Positions 17,801 to 25,347 are shown, numbered from the stretch's first letter. The stretch: DNA of 35,961 nt from JBLIOB01 sp047639575 (GCA_047639575.1 JBLIOB010000010.1:1-35961); one strand, 5' to 3'. The notes: generated from the letters alone by a model not told the origin. Numbers and translations: made by a program.

Positions 17801-20800
17801 CTAATTCTTTTTGCGACTCTCTTAAGGAAGTAACATCCTGCCCAACTCCAATAACCAAACCTCCTTCAATTTTAGTGTCTGTCCAATTGAAGTATTTTTT
17901 TTCTCCTTTGATGTCATGAATTTCATTGGTGTAAATCTTAGTTCCGCTGATATATTCAACATCCCCAATGATTTCCTTCTTTAGCAACCCGTCCTGCTTT
18001 TCTCTAAGTTGCCACCATCCATCACCATAAACTTGATCCAAAGAATAACCTAGTTTTTCTTCCACGCTACTACTGGCATAAATGATACTCCCTTTTTCAT
18101 TCCGAACCAATATGATAGAATCTCCTTTTTCTAAAATAGTATCTGACAGCCTCAGTTTCCTGAATAAATTAACTTTTACAATAATTAATAAAGACACAAT
18201 CATCAAAGTCCAAAATCCAATCATGACAAATTGAAACCGATTAAAATCGCCTGATTCATTGCCTAAGGCAATTAGAACAACACACAGAAATACAGATAGC
18301 GCGAAAAAGATGTAATTTTTTATAGTATTGAAGACTATGCTAGCAAACGATGTTGCCATTACAAATCCAATAATCATCGAGACCGCAAGGTTATTTACAA
18401 CTAAGAGTGCTAAAATGTGAGCCTGTACGCAAATGAAAAGAACAGTTACTAAAGTCCCCAGTATTTTCCTTATACCTAATTGATAATAACTTAGCAATAA
18501 AATTATAAGTGTGACAGCTCCAATCGAAACAGTTACTATAATTTGTGAATCAACAATTTCTTTATCTAAATAACTATTGATGATCATCACTATTGGATAC
18601 GAAACTCCAATAAAAAACAACATCAATCTATTAGTTCCGATTGATTGCTGTAAAGTGGAATAATTAACCGTTTGCGATTGCACTTTTTTAAATGCTCTGG
18701 AAAACACATAAATGACTAAAAGAATGCCTAGCACCAGCAGGCTAAAGAACCACCATGTTTTATAGAAAGGGGAAAGAATTATAAAATGAATCGACCGTGT
18801 TTCAGTAAAAGTTTTACCCCCATCTATGGAACAACGAATTTCAAATGTGTAATCTCCGCTTGGTAAATTAGAGTATGTAGCTTCATTGTTTAAATTATAA
18901 AGGCCCCATAAATCATCTCTGCCTAGCAGTCTACTCTGATATCTTACATTCTCATATTCACTAAAGTGAATACCCTGATATGTGAATGTCAGATAATTTT
19001 TATCAAATGGCAAAGTAAAATCTACAGGAACTCGATTTGCATCCAATTCCGCTTCTTCTTTGGTCCAATCAATATCTTGCTGCATTAATTTGACTCCATT
19101 TATGTGCAAATCAGGCTGCTTTAAAAAGTTAACTGCTTTAGCTGGGTCATATAGTAACAATCCCTCATTACTACCAATCCACATGATGTTGCCTTTCCCA
19201 TTGAGCATGACGTTCGTATTGAACTCAAGTCCTTCTCCAAAATCCACATGATAAGATTCAACTACGTGCATTTTCTCAAAAAATCGTATTCGATCCAAGC
19301 CCATATGGTTAGAAAGCATCAGACTATTGTCATTCAACCATCTTCCTGAAAAAATTTGATTACTTGAAATTCCTTCATCTTTTTGAAGGTGCGAGAAGTC
19401 ACCCGTAACTAGTTCCATCCTCCACAAACCTCTACTATCTGTTGTGATGTACAAGTATTTATCATCAAACTCACTAGAGGTAATTTTACTGGTCGCAATC
19501 TCTAACTTGTCTTTCCCTGGATAAGAAATATCATCTCCGGAGGCACTCATTTTAACCAGTCCGTTATTCGTTCCTAAGTACAAAAAACCATTTCTAAAAC
19601 CGATCGTCCAAATTTGAACATCATTAAGCGATTCATCCTTATCCACCCTTCTTAAAGAACTACCGTTATAGAAAAATAGTCCATGATGTAAGGTTCCAAT
19701 CAATGCCCCTCCTTGGTACGACAGTAGAGATATTATCTCCGATTCCTCTAACTCTGAGAAGAACAACACTTCGCAATTATAATCTTGGTCAATCTGAACT
19801 AAATTCCCTTCGTAAGACCCAACTAACATTTGATTATTCTGGAAATTGATGATTGGGCCAAAACGATTCGAATGATGCTCTACGTATATTGTGGAATCTA
19901 CCGACCTTGACATAATTTTTGATATTCCAGACAAAGTTGACACCCATAAATCTCCGTCATCATTTAAGGCCAAGCCTCTTATATTTGAACCGGCCAATCC
20001 GTGCTTTTCTGAATAGAAAACAAATTCGAGACCCTCGAGCAATTGAATCCCGTGACCATAGGTTCCAATCCAAATCAACCCTTCGTCATCTGCAAATAAC
20101 GAAACAATTTGATTTCCTTTTAGGCCTCCGCTTTTATCAACTTTTTCAAACGAAATTCCATTGTACTTGACCAAACCGTTGGCCCAAGAACCAAACAGGA
20201 TTCCACCATTCACATCTTCATAAATACTAGTTATATAATAGGCTTCATATTTTTTAGGGATGGTAATTTTATCAATTGATTCTTTTGTTATTCTATACAC
20301 TCCGGTACCCATTGTGCCCAGCCAAATGACACCTTGTGCATCTTCATACAATGCACTTACTGAAATTATTTCGGCTGGTAGCGAAACCGTAGAATGCCTC
20401 CAATCTCCCTCATGCTTAGACAATCTGTGAACCCCATGCCGAACCGTTGAAATAATTACATCCCCAGATTTAGTTAATATTCCTGTTTTAATTTCTTCTG
20501 CATCGATCGAAGAAGACAAAGTCATTCTGCTGATCTTATTTTCTTTCATCACTAGAATACCTTGATCCGTTAAAATCAATACTTCATCTTCTACCGCAAT
20601 GATTTTATTGATGGATGTAGCGCCATAATATTTCAGATCGTAATTGTAAAATTTATTATTCTCTAAAATGGACATGCCTTGATCGGTTCCTATAAATAAA
20701 CGATTCCCTACAAATTTTAATGTTCGAACTCTGTTATTACAGAGCGAATCATCTACCGTATAATTTTTCATTTCAAATCCATCGTACCTGGAAATACCAG

Positions 20801-20963
20801 ACATAGTACCAAACCACATGTATCCATTTGGACTTTTTGCAATGGCATTTATTCTTGAATTCAATAATCCTTCACGAACAGAAATTGTTTTGAAATTATA
20901 TTCTTGCCCAATCAAAAGGAGAGGGGTAACAAAGAGCAGTATGATTAAACTTATTCGACTCAT
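14862..20963 (-). CDS. Giant sensor phosphatase: propeller, Y_Y_Y, 7TM-like, four PAS, two GAF, SpoIIE-type PP2C
   Basis: From the ATG at 20963 (signal peptide MSRISLIILLFVTPLLLIG; another ATG lies at 20993) this is a 2,033-residue protein. Numbering from 20993: two-component-regulator propeller repeats at about 30-650 (IWLGTMGTGVYR, LWVSTLSGISKI and many more); Y_Y_Y domain at 655-740; one membrane helix at 743-768; a cluster of about six further helices at 784-941; PAS at 948-1051, 1061-1181 and 1184-1301; GAF at 1319-1474; PAS at 1478-1601; GAF at 1614-1771; a coiled linker (ASINYAKRIQNAYLP); and PP2C/SpoIIE at about 1797-2041. The phosphatase metal ligands are all present: DIVSGDF, VVADCTGHG, MFSDGVPDQ and QTDDMILL. 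Propeller proteins of this kind usually end in a histidine kinase. It likely senses a periplasmic ligand and dephosphorylates a Ser/Thr phosphoprotein in the cytosol; the partner is not proven. Confidence 0.92.
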   Translation of the reverse strand: MSRISLIILLFVTPLLLIGQEYNFKTISVREGLLNSRINAIAKSPNGYMWFGTMSGISRYDGFEMKNYTVDDSLCNNRVRTLKFVGNRLFIGTDQGMSILENNKFYNYDLKYYGATSINKIIAVEDEVLILTDQGILVMKENKISRMTLSSSIDAEEIKTGILTKSGDVIISTVRHGVHRLSKHEGDWRHSTVSLPAEIISVSALYEDAQGVIWLGTMGTGVYRITKESIDKITIPKKYEAYYITSIYEDVNGGILFGSWANGLVKYNGISFEKVDKSGGLKGNQIVSLFADDEGLIWIGTYGHGIQLLEGLEFVFYSEKHGLAGSNIRGLALNDDGDLWVSTLSGISKIMSRSVDSTIYVEHHSNRFGPIINFQNNQMLVGSYEGNLVQIDQDYNCEVLFFSELEESEIISLLSYQGGALIGTLHHGLFFYNGSSLRRVDKDESLNDVQIWTIGFRNGFLYLGTNNGLVKMSASGDDISYPGKDKLEIATSKITSSEFDDKYLYITTDSRGLWRMELVTGDFSHLQKDEGISSNQIFSGRWLNDNSLMLSNHMGLDRIRFFEKMHVVESYHVDFGEGLEFNTNVMLNGKGNIMWIGSNEGLLLYDPAKAVNFLKQPDLHINGVKLMQQDIDWTKEEAELDANRVPVDFTLPFDKNYLTFTYQGIHFSEYENVRYQSRLLGRDDLWGLYNLNNEATYSNLPSGDYTFEIRCSIDGGKTFTETRSIHFIILSPFYKTWWFFSLLVLGILLVIYVFSRAFKKVQSQTVNYSTLQQSIGTNRLMLFFIGVSYPIVMIINSYLDKEIVDSQIIVTVSIGAVTLIILLLSYYQLGIRKILGTLVTVLFICVQAHILALLVVNNLAVSMIIGFVMATSFASIVFNTIKNYIFFALSVFLCVVLIALGNESGDFNRFQFVMIGFWTLMIVSLLIIVKVNLFRKLRLSDTILEKGDSIILVRNEKGSIIYASSSVEEKLGYSLDQVYGDGWWQLREKQDGLLKKEIIGDVEYISGTKIYTNEIHDIKGEKKYFNWTDTKIEGGLVIGVGQDVTSLRESQKELEKLSIIASKTDSGVVMMDADNRIEWINGAFEEMTGFTMSEFKGKRPGDLLSGVETSLKKLEQSREDRYKRKTYQMEIQLYKKSGEPMWLSINHTPIFKEGTEELEWQVNMVQDVTLAKDRQEEMQRLSMVATKTDNYVLITDLDDNVLWVNDAFEKIFKFSPDEVIGKKTASFLKTAEFNPQIIKKLTRTVFENKEPFVGELTEVDANGDHIWLAVNITPILGPDGEVEEIISLGTDITDKKLDEFRLNEYSKSLELTHEIDNVLLEDETEEKMFHELLKVVKGSNSLYNRVSLMLFDEEQKFIDNYFIDEINAPVQFEKITELSELRPLEILSTKEPLVVQELDENSISKSDRELLEIGVKSYIMLPLIVANKVVGSINVGGQYPFMFMDEEIDVIKDIASSLSIAYKQREQSKRIMESEDNFRQLNESLKEVFWLFDQEKGKMIYVSQAYETIFGSSTESLFDDPLSWMEAIVSEDITRVQRLYLDNVFSTGFDEQFQINHPKFGVKWVHSTAVPIKNELGEVIKISGFTEDITQLKLKEEQLSYLNTKLESISSINESILRNEPFGKVLIESLKSLASGQFDIMRLTLTLFDFETDTLSYFRIDNDLKSVSGESETLPIKYFQHVGKLRKGETVIVDSISDLSKQSESDQNLMKLGAKSYVLVPLISDRELIGSLNLGFDRVGGFDNDFIDGLRDVANGISLSIHQMQLKSIIEGDKEELENKNRNITASINYAKRIQNAYLPELEFVNKFFSQSHLYYRAKDIVSGDFYWWTLKNNKLIIVVADCTGHGVPGGFMTILGSQTIANIVSGKNITDPGLLLKVLDLEIQFALNKSDEELRDGMDMSICAVDLTTKELTYAGARRPLMYITEKEFFEIKGTTRSIGEDDLVSSNYGTTTIQLRKGDRLFMFSDGVPDQFGGPKRPSKFSKLRLQNLIKNSDALDQTMEEHFDTIISELEDWKGDREQTDDMILLGLEF

Positions 20964-21038
20964 CAGTGAGTTGATTAAAGTAAATAAAATCATGGGGATA
21001 AAGGGTAATTTCCAAGAGATTCTTTCTAAACTTGTTTC

Positions 21039-21698
21039 ATGATTGCAGAAAACCTCGATTTAGTTCTCAAATCTATACCTTCTAATGTAGCGCTTGTGGC
21101 CGTTTCAAAAACAAAGCCCAAGGAAGATATAGTGTCCGCTTATCAAGCAGGACAAAGACATTTTGGAGAGAACAAAGTTCAAGAACTTGCTGAAAAATGG
21201 GAAGCATTACCCAAAGACATTTGCTGGCATGCGATTGGCCATTTACAGACCAATAAAGTAAAATACATTGCCGAGTTTGTGCACTTAATACATGCAGTAG
21301 ATAGTTTGAAATTGCTCAACGAAATAAATAAGCAAGCATTAAAGCATAATCGAGTTATCGACTGTTTATTGCAATTCCATATTGCAAAAGAAAGTACTAA
21401 GTTTGGATTAGATGAAACAGAGTCATGTGCCTTGCTAGAGTCTGAAGCATACAGCTCGTTACAAAACATTAGAATTGTTGGAGTAATGGGCATGGCTACA
21501 TTCACATCCGATCAAAATCAAATCGTAATAGAGTTTAACAATTTGGAAAGCACTTTCATCCGGCTAAAAGGTTCCTATTTCTCAAATGAACCATCATTTA
21601 AAGAAATTTCAATGGGTATGAGCGGGGATTATCAACTTGCGATTGATTGTGGAAGTACCCTAGTTCGAGTTGGGAGTAAAATATTCGGAACTCGTTAA
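21039..21698 (+). CDS. yggS: YggS-family pyridoxal-phosphate homeostasis protein
   Basis: This 219-residue protein carries the family motifs: AVSKTKP with the PLP lysine K24, RHFGENKVQEL, WHAIGHLQTNKVKYI, the FGL motif in ESTKFGLDE, GVMGMATF, SMGMSGDYQLAIDCGSTLVRVGSKIFG. It binds PLP without catalysing a known reaction and helps balance the free PLP pool in the cytosol. Length is normal for the family. The start at 21039 faces the giant PP2C gene across a 75-base spacer. It has no co-directional neighbour; a 130-base stretch with a promoter-like box and a terminator follows it. Confidence 0.96.
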   Translation: MIAENLDLVLKSIPSNVALVAVSKTKPKEDIVSAYQAGQRHFGENKVQELAEKWEALPKDICWHAIGHLQTNKVKYIAEFVHLIHAVDSLKLLNEINKQALKHNRVIDCLLQFHIAKESTKFGLDETESCALLESEAYSSLQNIRIVGVMGMATFTSDQNQIVIEFNNLESTFIRLKGSYFSNEPSFKEISMGMSGDYQLAIDCGSTLVRVGSKIFGTR

Positions 21699-21776
21699 AA
21701 TATGAGTCCAAATTACCACTCATCGACAAGACCTGTCCATTTAACGAAACAATCTTTAAATAACTGTTTATCAGTC

Positions 21777-21784
21777 TACTTTTG
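21777..21784 (+). promoter_or_regulatory. -7 box (TACTTTTG) of a candidate small RNA
   Basis: Exact TAnnTTTG match in the gene-free stretch after yggS, with a near -33 element (TTTA instead of TTTG around 21755-21758) at about the right distance. The predicted start is near 21788. Confidence 0.35.
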
Positions 21785-21787
21785 GTC

Positions 21788-21864
21788 TAGGCAAATAACA
21801 AAGTTAATAGTAGTTTTTATGGTTAGTGGGGGAGGTTTCTGAAAAGGAGTCTCCCTTTCTTTTT
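21788..21864 (+). ncRNA. Candidate small RNA of about 75 nt between yggS and the next gene
   Basis: The stretch begins just after a -7 box and ends in a strong hairpin with a T run. No convincing coding frame is present; a 7-codon frame (MVSGGGF) at 21819-21842 overlaps the hairpin and is probably chance. The nearest downstream plus-strand gene is over 1.2 kb away, so a leader role is unlikely. Alternatively this is only the 3' tail of the yggS transcript. Confidence 0.3.
21830..21864 (+). terminator. Intrinsic terminator after yggS / candidate sRNA
   Basis: An 11-bp stem pairs GGGAGGTTTCT (21830-21840) with AGGAGTCTCCC (21845-21855) around a GAAA tetraloop; the inner part uses G-U wobbles. 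TTTCTTTTT follows at 21856-21864. Confidence 0.7.
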
Positions 21865-21884
21865 ACAACCAATTGTAGCACTAA

Positions 21885-22292
21885 TTAATGAACAGAAGAT
21901 CTTCGATCCCAAGCTTCCATATCCCATTTTATTGTTCTACCAGGAATCAGATTCTCTTTTAACGGATTCAATGTTATATGGTCCATTTTAACTTTAGCAT
22001 CTTTGCATGAAACAAGGTTTACAACTGTAGAATGGTATAATTTTGCTGAACATTTCAGTTCATGTTTCAGACCTGGAGTTGGCACATATTGCAGAACATA
22101 CTCCCCCATATAATTAGTAGTGGCTTCAACTGATTCATGACCATCTACTAAAAGTACAATTTTGGCCATTGATACTCCTCGTATTTCGTTAATCACCTTT
22201 CCGCGCACAGTACATATCTCTCTAGATTCAGATGTGAAAGACATTAAAACTAAAACGAAAGCAAATACTAGAAGAAGTTGTTTATAAATCAT
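21885..22292 (-). CDS. Secreted carboxypeptidase-regulatory-like beta-sandwich protein
   Basis: This 135-residue protein has a signal sequence (MIYKQLLLVFAFVLVLMSFTSES). The mature part reads CTVRGKVINEIRGVSMAKIVLLVDG then TTNYMGEYVLQYVPTPG, the CarboxypepD_reg/CNA-B-like pattern of a G-K-V strand, A-x-I-x-L strand, T-N-x-x-G-x-Y turn. Cysteines at RE-I-C, LKC and SCKD could pair. The C-terminal 30 residues (PGRTIKWDMEAWDRRSSVH) are unrecognised. It lies 47 bases after the related-looking 22340-23038 gene on the same strand, and both have a short beta-sandwich body, so they may be one operon. Function unknown. Confidence 0.65.
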   Translation of the reverse strand: MIYKQLLLVFAFVLVLMSFTSESREICTVRGKVINEIRGVSMAKIVLLVDGHESVEATTNYMGEYVLQYVPTPGLKHELKCSAKLYHSTVVNLVSCKDAKVKMDHITLNPLKENLIPGRTIKWDMEAWDRRSSVH

Positions 22293-22339
22293 AGCTTACT
22301 GTACGGTTAAACGGTTGATCGGTTCAAACTTTATTAAAG

Positions 22340-23038
22340 TTACTTAATTTGACCATTTAACTTTAATAAACGGAATTGATCGTAAGTATATTTTCTACTA
22401 TTTAATTCTAAATTAAATGGTTCTGACACTGAGCCAATAATAATGCCTGCGGTACTGCGACCCAAATCAAGTTTAAATTCAACTTCAATTTTACCTAAAT
22501 CCGTAAATCCATTACTCTTCAGCGATATCGGTAAATTTATTACAGTATCGCTTACAAACGAGCTTATGTTAAGCGCGTAATTGGAATCAGGGTTAAACTC
22601 ATTATAAACAAACTTGAAATAACCCTCAAAACCTGAATCTGTAACTCGCTTCATTTTACCATTCTCCATTAATGTGACATCTACGAACATGCCTAAATCA
22701 TCTGTCGATTTATTAAAAATCAGCCCCTCAATCACTGTTGTTGTATTTGACTGAATTTCAGCTGTGCTCATTAGTGAATCCGATTGAGCTTGGATGTTTC
22801 CAGAAAAAAGCTGTGCTCCAAAAACGAAAAAGATGGCAATGAAAAATTTTGTGATTCCGCTCGATCCAGCGTCATTAAAAGTGGTTAATTCATCCGGTGC
22901 AATTACACAATCCCCTTCCTTAATGTTTCCAGTACCGTCCCATTTTGCAATATTCTTTTTACAACCTAGACAGAAAGAGGCGCCATCGTTTTGAATTAAA
23001 TCAGGATCAACGCAGGGAACCGGAATATTAACTTTCAT
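22340..23038 (-). CDS. Membrane protein with N-terminal Cys cluster and extracytoplasmic beta domain
   Basis: This 232-residue protein has no N-terminal signal sequence. Residues 1-45 hold a cysteine pattern, C9, C23-x-x-C26 (FCLGCKK) and C44, which resembles the C...FC-x-x-C-x-K motif at the N-terminus of many Bacteroidota membrane proteins and could bind zinc. One hydrophobic helix follows at about 62-84 (ITKFFIAIFFVFGAQLF). Then comes a beta-rich domain with VIEGLIFNKSTDDLGMFVDVTL and GFEGYFKFVYN, again carboxypeptidase-regulatory-like. The layout puts the Cys cluster in the cytosol and the beta domain outside. I know of no assigned function. It is followed by the 21885-22292 gene. Confidence 0.65.
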   Translation of the reverse strand: MKVNIPVPCVDPDLIQNDGASFCLGCKKNIAKWDGTGNIKEGDCVIAPDELTTFNDAGSSGITKFFIAIFFVFGAQLFSGNIQAQSDSLMSTAEIQSNTTTVIEGLIFNKSTDDLGMFVDVTLMENGKMKRVTDSGFEGYFKFVYNEFNPDSNYALNISSFVSDTVINLPISLKSNGFTDLGKIEVEFKLDLGRSTAGIIIGSVSEPFNLELNSRKYTYDQFRLLKLNGQIK

Positions 23039-23056
23039 GATTAATAGGTGCTACTA

Positions 23057-23086
23057 TTGCTCTCTTTCCATAAATATCTACCTTTG
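23057..23086 (+). promoter_or_regulatory. Canonical Bacteroidota promoter for the HEAT-RRM operon
   Basis: TTG at 23057-23059, exactly 19 bases, then TACCTTTG at 23079-23086. Both elements and the spacing fit the Bacteroidota consensus. The start is predicted near 23090, 14 bases before the ATG at 23104. This is the clearest promoter in the window. Confidence 0.7.
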
Positions 23087-23103
23087 CATCCCAATTATAA
23101 GCT

Positions 23104-23646
23104 ATGGCAGAAAAATTGACAAAAAAATCACAAGTAATTGCTCAAATTATCATGGACCTAAGTTCAGATAACGAAGACACTGTTTTAAAAGCAATTTTAA
23201 AAACTCGATCAAAGGGAAGTTCTCAATTGATCCCTGACTTATTCAATGCCTATTCAAAAGGGTCCAGTAAAGTGAAACATGAAATTACTTTACTGGTGAA
23301 TGAGCTGAAATCAACCGACACTTTAGAACCATTGGTTGATCAGCTAGAGTCTGAACAGGAAGAACTGAGAATTTTAGCAATGGGTGCCATTTGGAATTCA
23401 GGATTTGACGCAAGTGCTTATATAGATACCGTTGTTCAAACAGCTATCAACGGAAGCTTCATGGAGTCCTTCGAAGCATTAACGATAATAGAGAACATGG
23501 AGCCTCCTTTTGAAGATGAAGAAGTGATATTAAATGCTCAATTCATGTTAAAAGAATATTTCGCGGAACCAAGAGAATCTGAGAAAGACAATATTCTTAG
23601 AACCATCACATCAATAGTGAGCACTATAAACGGACAACTTCAGTAA
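23104..23646 (+). CDS. HEAT-repeat-like helical protein
   Basis: This 180-residue protein is entirely helical in appearance, with repeated pairs of amphipathic helices of about 35-40 residues: EDTVLKAILKTRSKGSSQLIPDLFNAY, SKVKHEITLLVNELKSTDTLEPLVDQL, QEELRILAMGAIWNSGFDASAYIDTVV and a fourth around SFMESFEALTIIENM. This is the HEAT/ARM spacing, in which the protein acts as a scaffold or binding surface. It has no signal peptide. Its TAA overlaps the ATG of the RRM gene by one base, so the two are coupled and driven by the promoter at 23057-23086. The binding partner is unknown. Confidence 0.75.
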   Translation: MAEKLTKKSQVIAQIIMDLSSDNEDTVLKAILKTRSKGSSQLIPDLFNAYSKGSSKVKHEITLLVNELKSTDTLEPLVDQLESEQEELRILAMGAIWNSGFDASAYIDTVVQTAINGSFMESFEALTIIENMEPPFEDEEVILNAQFMLKEYFAEPRESEKDNILRTITSIVSTINGQLQ

Positions 23647-23897
23647 TGGAATTATTTGTAACGAAACTAGACCCTACCGTTTCCTCGGAAGACCTTTCTG
23701 CACAATTTTCTAAATACGGTAATGTGATCAATGCGGTAGTATGCACAGAACAAAATGGAAAATCGAAAGGATTCGGGTTTGTAAAATTTGATTCCGAAGA
23801 TTCTGTTGAGAAGGCAATTAAAGATTTAAATGAAAATTTAAGAGATGGAAAAACACTCTTTGTGAAAAAGGTAAATCCAGGGAATTCAATTTTTTAA
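23646..23897 (+). CDS. Single-RRM RNA-binding protein
   Basis: This 83-residue protein is one complete RNA-recognition motif: RNP2 is LFVTKLDP near residues 3-10 and RNP1 is KSKGFGFVKF at about 39-48, with the expected beta-alpha-beta-beta-alpha-beta order. The aromatics that stack on RNA (F4 in RNP2, two F in RNP1) are present. Bacterial single-RRM proteins of this type bind single-stranded RNA and are often cold-induced in cyanobacteria and Bacteroidota. It is coupled by TAATG overlap to the HEAT-repeat gene and ends before a bidirectional terminator. Confidence 0.92.
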   Translation: MELFVTKLDPTVSSEDLSAQFSKYGNVINAVVCTEQNGKSKGFGFVKFDSEDSVEKAIKDLNENLRDGKTLFVKKVNPGNSIF

Positions 23898-23912
23898 AAA
23901 CTATAAGACATT

Positions 23913-23951
23913 AAAAAAGGCCAGACTCGTAATTGAATCTGGCCTTTTTTT
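23913..23951. terminator. Bidirectional intrinsic terminator
   Basis: A perfect 13-bp inverted repeat pairs AAAAAAGGCCAGA (23913-23925) with TCTGGCCTTTTTT (23938-23950) across a 12-base loop. It carries a T run on both strands and lies between convergent genes, serving both the RRM gene and the 23962-24345 gene. Confidence 0.92.
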
Positions 23952-23961
23952 GATTATTAAT

Positions 23962-24345
23962 CTAACCTACTTTAACAGAAGCCCAATCAATAAATGTCAA
24001 TTTTTCTGGGTCATGTGAATAGCCTGCTTTAAAGTAGCAAACAACTGCGTTCTTTCTATTAACGTTATCGTCTTCTTTTCTGGGTTTAACAAGAACAAAA
24101 TCAAATTTATACTTACCAATTACTACCTCTTGTGGCAGCTTGACTCTAAGCCAAACCTCTTCTCTTCCCTCTCTTTTAACTGCATCAACGATTAAATCGA
24201 CTTGCATAAAATAAGATAAATTGGAGTTCTTCTTAATCGGTTTAATTAAAAGCTTCTTTCCTATTACGTCTTTAGCTTTGAAATATTTCCATAGAAAATA
24301 AGCTAAGACAATAATGCCAATTACTACGCCAGCGTTTATTCCCAA
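23962..24345 (-). CDS. Small membrane-anchored protein of unknown function
   Basis: This 127-residue protein opens with a membrane segment (residues 5-22, AGVVIGIIVLAYFLWKYF), followed by KAKDVIGKKLLIKP and a beta-rich domain (MQVDLIVDAV, EVWLRVKLPQEVVIGKYKFDFVLVKPR). The only in-frame start is a TTG at 24345, 16-17 bases after AGGAGG; a stop lies just upstream. It is located 22 bases after purC and is probably cotranscribed with it. I do not recognise the family. Confidence 0.6.
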   Translation of the reverse strand: MGINAGVVIGIIVLAYFLWKYFKAKDVIGKKLLIKPIKKNSNLSYFMQVDLIVDAVKREGREEVWLRVKLPQEVVIGKYKFDFVLVKPRKEDDNVNRKNAVVCYFKAGYSHDPEKLTFIDWASVKVG

Positions 24346-24367
24346 ACCACTTTTATTTTAATCCTCC

Positions 24368-25315
24368 TTAAGCTTCAGCTCCTAAATAATCATTTACGTT
24401 CTGCTCTACTCTATTTTGAATATCGCTTATTTCGCTTTTCACAAATGCCTCTCCCGAAATGTTTTCATAAAGCTCGATATAACGATCTGTAATTGAATTT
24501 ATAAACTCATCACTCATATGAGGGATCGTTTGCCCATCCAAACCTTGAAAACCATTCTCAATCAACCACTGTCTGACGAACTCTTTACTTAACTGCTTTT
24601 GTTGCTCACCAGCTGATTGCCTAGCTTCATACCCATCCTGATAAAAATATCGAGATGAATCTGGAGTATGAATTTCATCAATTAAGATAATCTCTCCATT
24701 TCGTTTTCCGAATTCATACTTCGTGTCAACTAGAATCAGTCCTTTACCAGCGGCAAATTCAGTTCCTCTCTGAAAAATTGCTCTAGTATATTCTTCAAGC
24801 TTCACGTAATCTTCTTCTGAAACTATTCCTTGAGATAGAATTTCTTCTCTAGAAATATCTTCATCATGTCCAACATCAGCCTTGGTTGTTGGCGTCAATA
24901 ATGGGCTATCGAATTTTTGATTTTCAATCATTCCATCAGGCATCGGAACTCCACAAATCATTCTTTTACCAGATTTGTACTCTCGCCAGGCATGGCCTGT
25001 AAGGTATCCTCTGATTACCATTTCAACTTTGAATGGCTCACATCGATATCCTACAGTAACACTTGGGTCTGGCGTAGCTAGTTTCCAATTTGGAACAATA
25101 TCGGTTGTTAAGTCCAAGAATTTAGCCGCTAGTTGATTCAACACCTGCCCTTTAAAAGGAATCGGTTTGGGTAATACTACATCAAATGCCGAAATTCGGT
25201 CACTTACTACCATCACAAGTAAATCATTGCTTACTGTGTACACATCTCTTACTTTACCTTTGTAATGATCTGTTTGGCCTTGAAAATTGAAGTTTGCTTC
25301 TTTTATTGCGTTCAT
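24368..25315 (-). CDS. purC: Phosphoribosylaminoimidazole-succinocarboxamide (SAICAR) synthase
   Basis: This 315-residue protein carries the PurC motifs: GKVRDVY (20-26), VVSDRISAFDVVLP, KGQVLNQLAAKFL, VEMVIRGYLTGHAWREYKSG, LLTPTTKADVGHDEDIS, GLILVDTKYEFGKRNGEIILIDEIHTPDSSRY. It joins aspartate to CAIR with ATP in purine synthesis, in the cytosol. The length belongs to the longer PurC class common in Bacteroidota and eukaryotes. It lies 32 bases downstream of phoH on the same strand, so the two are probably one operon. Confidence 0.97.
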   Translation of the reverse strand: MNAIKEANFNFQGQTDHYKGKVRDVYTVSNDLLVMVVSDRISAFDVVLPKPIPFKGQVLNQLAAKFLDLTTDIVPNWKLATPDPSVTVGYRCEPFKVEMVIRGYLTGHAWREYKSGKRMICGVPMPDGMIENQKFDSPLLTPTTKADVGHDEDISREEILSQGIVSEEDYVKLEEYTRAIFQRGTEFAAGKGLILVDTKYEFGKRNGEIILIDEIHTPDSSRYFYQDGYEARQSAGEQQKQLSKEFVRQWLIENGFQGLDGQTIPHMSDEFINSITDRYIELYENISGEAFVKSEISDIQNRVEQNVNDYLGAEA

Positions 25316-25347
25316 TTTTTAACTTTCTGTTTATCCATTTATTCAGA

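Noticed and set aside
20818..21042. 74-residue frame across the start of the PP2C gene
   Set aside because: It is antisense to the signal peptide and first propeller repeat, and stops just as yggS begins.
21819..21842. Seven-codon leader-peptide-like frame (MVSGGGF) ahead of the hairpin
   Set aside because: No plus-strand gene follows for attenuation to act on, and so short a frame is easily chance.
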